The notes under the pieces were generated by a model. The model was not told where the DNA came from. It made no database searches and saw nothing but the letters and a program-made list of their open reading frames with translations. The translations under genes were made by a program, and so were the position numbers. A stretch of 9,166 bases of DNA from Rubrobacteraceae bacterium (GTDB taxonomy: Bacteria; Actinomycetota; Rubrobacteria; Rubrobacterales; Rubrobacteraceae): positions 1 through 9,166 of the forward strand of contig JARDZQ010000042.1 in the NCBI GenBank assembly GCA_029240775.1. The letters run 5' to 3'. Of the stretch, positions 6,702 to 9,166 are shown in pieces; within the stretch, counting starts at the first letter, position 1, and every line of letters begins with the position of its first letter.

Positions 6702-6938
6702 TCAGGCCCGGTCCGCCACCCCTTCCACCCCTGCCATGCTTGCGCAGTGGGCACAGCAATAGAAGTGGCCGTCTGCCTCGACGCCGTGGCCGATCACCTT
6801 CACTCCGCAATACTCGCAGTCCGGAGCGAGGACGTGGATCGCGCACTCGAAGCTATCGAAGGTGTGGGAGTCTCCCCCCGCCATCCTGACCTCAAAGGCC
6901 TTATCGTACTCGTTGCCACAAACCTCGCACTGAGCCAT
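6702..6938 (-). CDS. Small Cys/His-rich metal-binding protein (zinc-ribbon / prokaryotic metallothionein-like)
   Basis: This 78-residue protein has eight cysteines: C4 and C7 (CEVC), C32, C41 and C44 (CEYC), C61, C62 and C65 (CCAHC). Histidines at 25, 35, 51, 58 and 64 add potential ligands. The paired knuckles predict one or two structural or stored Zn2+ ions. I recall similar actinobacterial proteins (opening with CxxCGNxYDKxFEV, with FDSFECAIHxLAP in the middle) annotated as prokaryotic metallothionein, but function is unproven. The ATG at 6938 has AAGGAGG six bases upstream, so the start is secure. It converges on the DsbA-like gene with only 13 bases between stop codons. No signal peptide or membrane segment is visible. 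Roles in metal buffering, redox or protein-protein contact are all possible. Confidence 0.85.
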   Translation of the reverse strand: MAQCEVCGNEYDKAFEVRMAGGDSHTFDSFECAIHVLAPDCEYCGVKVIGHGVEADGHFYCCAHCASMAGVEGVADRA

Positions 6939-7056
6939 CTACGCCCTCCTTTTGCCGGACGGAGCGCTTCCCCGTTTCCCGAGTAACTACCCCCACCTCG
7001 GAGCAGGCAAACGCTCTCCTTCTCGCGCGTCGCACACCCGTGATAGGGTCACCTAT

Positions 7057-7203
7057 AGCGGTTTGCGAAAGTGTTGCGCCTTGCTCGGCAAATCACGTTT
7101 CTTAAGGTCTTGAGGCTTTGAGATTATGCCTCTGACCTAAAAGCCTAAGAACCTAAAGACCTGACAGCTTCTCCCCGAAAGGTCGCACCTTCCGCAAAAC
7201 GCT
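7057..7203. mobile_element. Palindromic MITE-like non-autonomous element
   Basis: The ends form an inverted repeat: AGCGGTTTGCGAAAG at 7057-7071 and the reverse complement of 7189-7203, AGCGTTTTGCGGAAG, match at 13 of 15 positions. The midpoint of these ends (7130) coincides with the midpoint of an internal hairpin (7100-7123 with 7136-7159), so the whole 147 bases is one large imperfect palindrome. The flanking tetramers CTAT (7053-7056) and CTAC (7204-7207) match at three of four bases and could be a decayed target duplication of the CTAR sort seen with IS5-type elements. No open reading frame lies inside. A decayed IS end pair or a structured non-coding RNA or attenuator are alternatives. 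Confidence 0.5.
7100..7167. repeat. Inverted arrays of 8-base units forming a hairpin
   Basis: The right arm is four consecutive 8-base units: CCTAAAAG, CCTAAGAA, CCTAAAGA, CCTGACAG (7136-7167). The left arm (7100-7123) carries TCTTAAGG, TCTTGAGG, CTTTGAGA, the reverse complements of similar units. The arms pair at 18 of 24 positions around a 12-base loop (7124-7135). The composition is A/T-richer and strand-asymmetric compared with the flanking GC-rich DNA. Confidence 0.6.
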
Positions 7204-7323
7204 CTACAGCGAGTTTCTCAGGTTTTGAGCGACGTAGCCTTAGCTTGCGTTTTTAGTAAGGGGTGACTGAACGGCGCTGACATGGTCCACCGAAGATCTT
7301 CCGAATAGTACCGTAGTCAGGCT

Positions 7324-8895
7324 CTAAGCAGCCTTCTTGACGGCCGGATAGCGCTTCGCCCTACCTGAGAGTCGCCCCTTGGGTCGCCCGGGAGAGCGGC
7401 CTCGGGGTTTCGGTTCCTTCGCTGGTGTGCCGAGTGTGGGTAAGAGCGTCGCGAAACTCCTTAGAATCCGGGTCGGGGTCAGGGATTGAATAGGTAAAGG
7501 ACGCTCCCAGGGCAGCCTCCGGTCGGCAACGATGCCTCGGGCAAGCCTAAGTTGAGTGTAGACTGCCAGCACCAGCCACGTCCAACGATCCGCCTGCTCG
7601 GGGTGGCGTACCCTCGGGATGGTCCATCCTAGGGCACCCTTCAGCATCTTCACTCCATGTTCGACGTCGAAACGACGCACATAGCTTCTCCACACCAACT
7701 CAAGGTCCGGCTCGCCTTCTCCGTGCCACCACAGCCACAGCTTCTTCGGTTTTCTGCGCCTCTCGCCACGCGGCAGCCTCTCTACCTCCACCAGAACCAC
7801 CGCACCCCTCACGACACAGGCGCTGTCGCTACCGTATCGTTCGCCCGCTCTACGGGTCTTGGGGTGCAATCCAGACCAGGCTCTAACGCGCACCTTGCCA
7901 TAGCCGGTCCCTTCCGAGCTGTGCTCTACAGACGGTTCATGCCAAGTCTTCCGATCCTTGAGGTCGAACTTCTCGCCATGCACGGAAGGCCGTCCTACGG
8001 GGCGACGTTCCGGAGTTGGCGGGTCGGCGTAGAAGGCCCGACCGGAGTGCAGTCTCACCAGTATTTGGGCGTTTTGGCCTTCAAGGTTGCGCTGCAACCT
8101 CACCGGGTCGTAGCCGGCGTCGAAGACGAACAGCGGCGCCGTACTTCGTCCGGGTAGTCGGCTGAGCAGCCTCTTTACCTGCTCAGCAGCGACGTCGTTG
8201 GCGTCTTCTTCGGGTCGAACACGCACCGCATCGACTGGGGCAACCCAGGAATCCCGCTCGAAGCCCAAAGCTGCCACGAGTTGGTAGGCCCAGCCCGCCA
8301 CGATAGGTTGTCCGGCGGAGTGCCTGGACGGATGGTAATAGTAACCCCGGCCCGGACTTGCCTCTGCGTCACAGCGCGCCCAGACGCTCATGTCGATGGC
8401 GTAGACCGGAGGTCGGTCGTTGCGACACTCGGTGGCTATAAGGCGGCTGGCCAGCAGGCACCGCAAGGCTTCGGTATCGATGCGCCCATGTCTGAGGGCG
8501 GAATAGAGGCTGCCCCAGCCGCGGCGGTGGACACTTTCAAGGCTCAGGTGGGGTGGCGAATGAACACTACCTGCCGTCAAGACGGCGTCGGAAAGCTCGA
8601 ACAACGCGTCGGCCCTGCGCCGCAGGCAAGTGTAGAAGGCTTCGCGGAACTTGCGTAAGATCTCGTTCGGATCGATGCTCCCGGCTACGATGCCCAAATG
8701 GTTTGGGTTCTCTACTCGTAAACGAGGAAGTTCTGCCTGTATCATGCGTCGAAAATACCAGAGGTTCCACGGGGTAAGCTTCACCCTGGGTCGATCATCT
8801 ACCCACAAAGGCAGCTTGTGTAACCATCGACCAACGCAGCGGTGCCGGCTCTGGCGAGGGCACAACGTGTCCATGAGATAATAAGAGTTCGCCAT
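7324..8895 (-). CDS. DDE transposase, IS4/IS701-like with YREK signature
   Basis: This 523-residue protein is expected to cut and join insertion-sequence ends. The catalytic triad is visible: D168 in YAIDMS, D259 in FVFDAGYD and E412 in FDVEHGVK. Around the glutamate the spacing Y405-2-R408-3-E412-6-K419 exactly fits the Y(2)R(3)E(6)K signature of IS4-related transposases. The N-terminal 100 or so residues probably bind DNA, and the C-terminus (about 485-523) is rich in Arg, Lys, Gly and Pro. I believe it belongs to an actinobacterial transposase family that is catalogued but little studied. The frame is intact, so the element may be active. Two starts are possible, ATG 8895 or ATG 8874 (MDTLCPRQ); neither has a convincing ribosome binding site. 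ATG 8895 overlaps the opposing gene's ATG. The codon mix is less GC-skewed than in the sugar operon, consistent with transfer. Confidence 0.9.
   Translation of the reverse strand: MANSYYLMDTLCPRQSRHRCVGRWLHKLPLWVDDRPRVKLTPWNLWYFRRMIQAELPRLRVENPNHLGIVAGSIDPNEILRKFREAFYTCLRRRADALFELSDAVLTAGSVHSPPHLSLESVHRRGWGSLYSALRHGRIDTEALRCLLASRLIATECRNDRPPVYAIDMSVWARCDAEASPGRGYYYHPSRHSAGQPIVAGWAYQLVAALGFERDSWVAPVDAVRVRPEEDANDVAAEQVKRLLSRLPGRSTAPLFVFDAGYDPVRLQRNLEGQNAQILVRLHSGRAFYADPPTPERRPVGRPSVHGEKFDLKDRKTWHEPSVEHSSEGTGYGKVRVRAWSGLHPKTRRAGERYGSDSACVVRGAVVLVEVERLPRGERRRKPKKLWLWWHGEGEPDLELVWRSYVRRFDVEHGVKMLKGALGWTIPRVRHPEQADRWTWLVLAVYTQLRLARGIVADRRLPWERPLPIQSLTPTRILRSFATLLPTLGTPAKEPKPRGRSPGRPKGRLSGRAKRYPAVKKAA
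7324..8895 (-). mobile_element. Insertion sequence carrying the DDE transposase (ends not resolved)
   Basis: The extent given is only the transposase frame; the real element must reach further into 7204-7323 on the left and to somewhere in roughly 8875-8912 on the right. The best end match, CCGAAGATCTTCC near 7291 against the reverse complement of 8899-8911, agrees at only 9 of 13 bases, which is too weak to fix the boundaries, and no target duplication was found. Confidence 0.5.
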
Positions 8896-9166
8896 GGTGG
8901 AGAATCTACCGACAAATGAACAATGGCACAGGCTCTACGAGGCCGCCGTTCGCCTCAAGGAGCTATCACCGTGGAAGTGGATGACAGAGACGGATGTCTT
9001 TGGCGTTAAGGACCCGAAAACGGAGGCGATCGGGTTTGTTAGCGTGATGGGCTTGCTGGGCGAGCACTATGCGGTGAGCCTCTACCCCAACCCCCGGGCG
9101 CTCTACGACTTCTGGGCGCTTGAGGAAGCGGGTCCTCAGATAAACCCCGACGCCCTACTTGAGATA
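8894..9166 (+). CDS. Conserved protein of unknown function, N-terminal part (runs off window)
   Basis: An open frame of 91 codons continues past the window end. It begins MVENLPTNEQWHRLYEAAVR and contains ELSPWKWMTETDVFGVKDP and FVSVMGLLGEHYAVSLYPNP. This Trp-rich pattern (LYEAA.. LxPWxWM ..D.FGVxDPxT..IGxxxVMG..GEHxA) resembles a widespread family of unknown function in Firmicutes, actinobacteria and cyanobacteria, which I recall under a DUF label and sometimes beside SEC-C or plasmid pRiA4b ORF-3-like domains; the name is uncertain. The start is ATG 8894 (in-frame stop TAA at 8882; no later start before the conserved block), with only a weak AAGAG six bases upstream. Any promoter must lie inside the transposase reading frame, so insertion of the element may have replaced or separated its native upstream region. 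Confidence 0.7.
   Translation, partial: MVENLPTNEQWHRLYEAAVRLKELSPWKWMTETDVFGVKDPKTEAIGFVSVMGLLGEHYAVSLYPNPRALYDFWALEEAGPQINPDALLEI

Larger units (their letters stand above)
6939..7323. other. Gene-free stretch between Cys-rich gene and transposase
   Basis: These 385 bases contain no supported coding region. The first part (6939-7056) should hold the promoter of the Cys-rich gene; a weak minus-strand candidate is TTGCCT near 7010 with GTTACT 17 bases on. A perfect 5-base-arm inverted repeat ATAGG-GTCA-CCTAT spans 7043-7056. The middle (7057-7203) is a palindromic MITE-like element listed separately. The last part (7204-7323) lies downstream of the transposase stop and must contain that insertion sequence's end, but apart from the palindrome GAAGATCTTC near 7295 no clear terminal repeat was identified. 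Confidence 0.6.

Noticed and set aside
6696..6709. GGGC-TCTCAG-GCCC hairpin between the convergent stop codons
   Set aside because: The stem is only four pairs and no T-run follows on either strand, so a terminator cannot be claimed.
6006..6986. Long plus-strand frame of 326 codons
   Set aside because: It is an Arg/Ser/Pro-rich out-of-frame shadow of the DsbA-like gene and antisense of the Cys-rich gene, with no recognisable domain.
7043..7056. Inverted repeat ATAGG-GTCA-CCTAT as an operator of the Cys-rich gene
   Set aside because: It is short, single-copy in the window and about 105 bases upstream of the start codon, so no regulatory role can be supported.
7136..7167. The 8-base tandem units as a CRISPR or satellite array
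   Set aside because: Units are far too short, have no spacers and number only four.
7291..8911. CCGAAGATCTTCC and the reverse complement of GGAGAATCTACCG as insertion-sequence terminal repeats
   Set aside because: Only 9 of 13 positions match, part of it due to the self-palindrome GAAGATCTTC, and there is no flanking duplication.

Overview
The window is GC-rich, uses GTG, TTG and possibly CTG starts, and has strong purine-rich ribosome binding sites. Its gene families fit a high-GC actinobacterium, perhaps a Rubrobacter relative. That placement is inference from general features, not from a marker gene.

Positions 1-5976 (minus strand) hold a sugar or sugar-acid uptake and catabolism locus. 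In transcription order it runs: a GntR/FadR-type repressor; an uncharacterised TIM-barrel-like protein distantly resembling U32 peptidases; an enolase-superfamily sugar-acid dehydratase; a short-chain dehydrogenase; a Tat-exported lipoprotein sugar-binding protein; an RbsC-type permease; and the first 46 codons of the ATPase. The first four genes overlap by 4-11 bases and are probably one translationally coupled transcript. A second promoter in the 92-base gap after the dehydrogenase drives the transporter. Both promoters have a TTGACA -35, a 17-base spacer and a GACAAT -10. Both share an identical 14-base word, ATTGTCATACCAAT, which matches the FadR-type operator consensus TNGTNNNACNA. The simplest model is that the regulator represses itself, the enzymes and the transporter, and is released by the imported sugar or a catabolite. 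The dehydrogenase plus dehydratase suggest a non-phosphorylative oxidative route (sugar to lactone/aldonate to 2-keto-3-deoxy acid). The substrate cannot be read from the sequence.

Positions 6000-6940 hold a divergent DsbA/2-hydroxychromene-2-carboxylate isomerase-like gene, which apparently begins at a CTG codon behind a perfect Shine-Dalgarno sequence. Converging on it is a small cysteine/histidine-rich metal-binding protein.

Positions 6939-9166 are accessory DNA. A roughly 147-base non-coding palindromic element (7057-7203) has terminal inverted repeats and a concentric central hairpin built from 8-base units, and looks like a MITE. Next comes an intact DDE transposase with a YREK signature (minus strand). 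Last is the 5' part of a plus-strand gene whose ATG overlaps the transposase's first ATG within CCATGG. No RNA genes, CRISPR arrays or convincing rho-independent terminators were seen.
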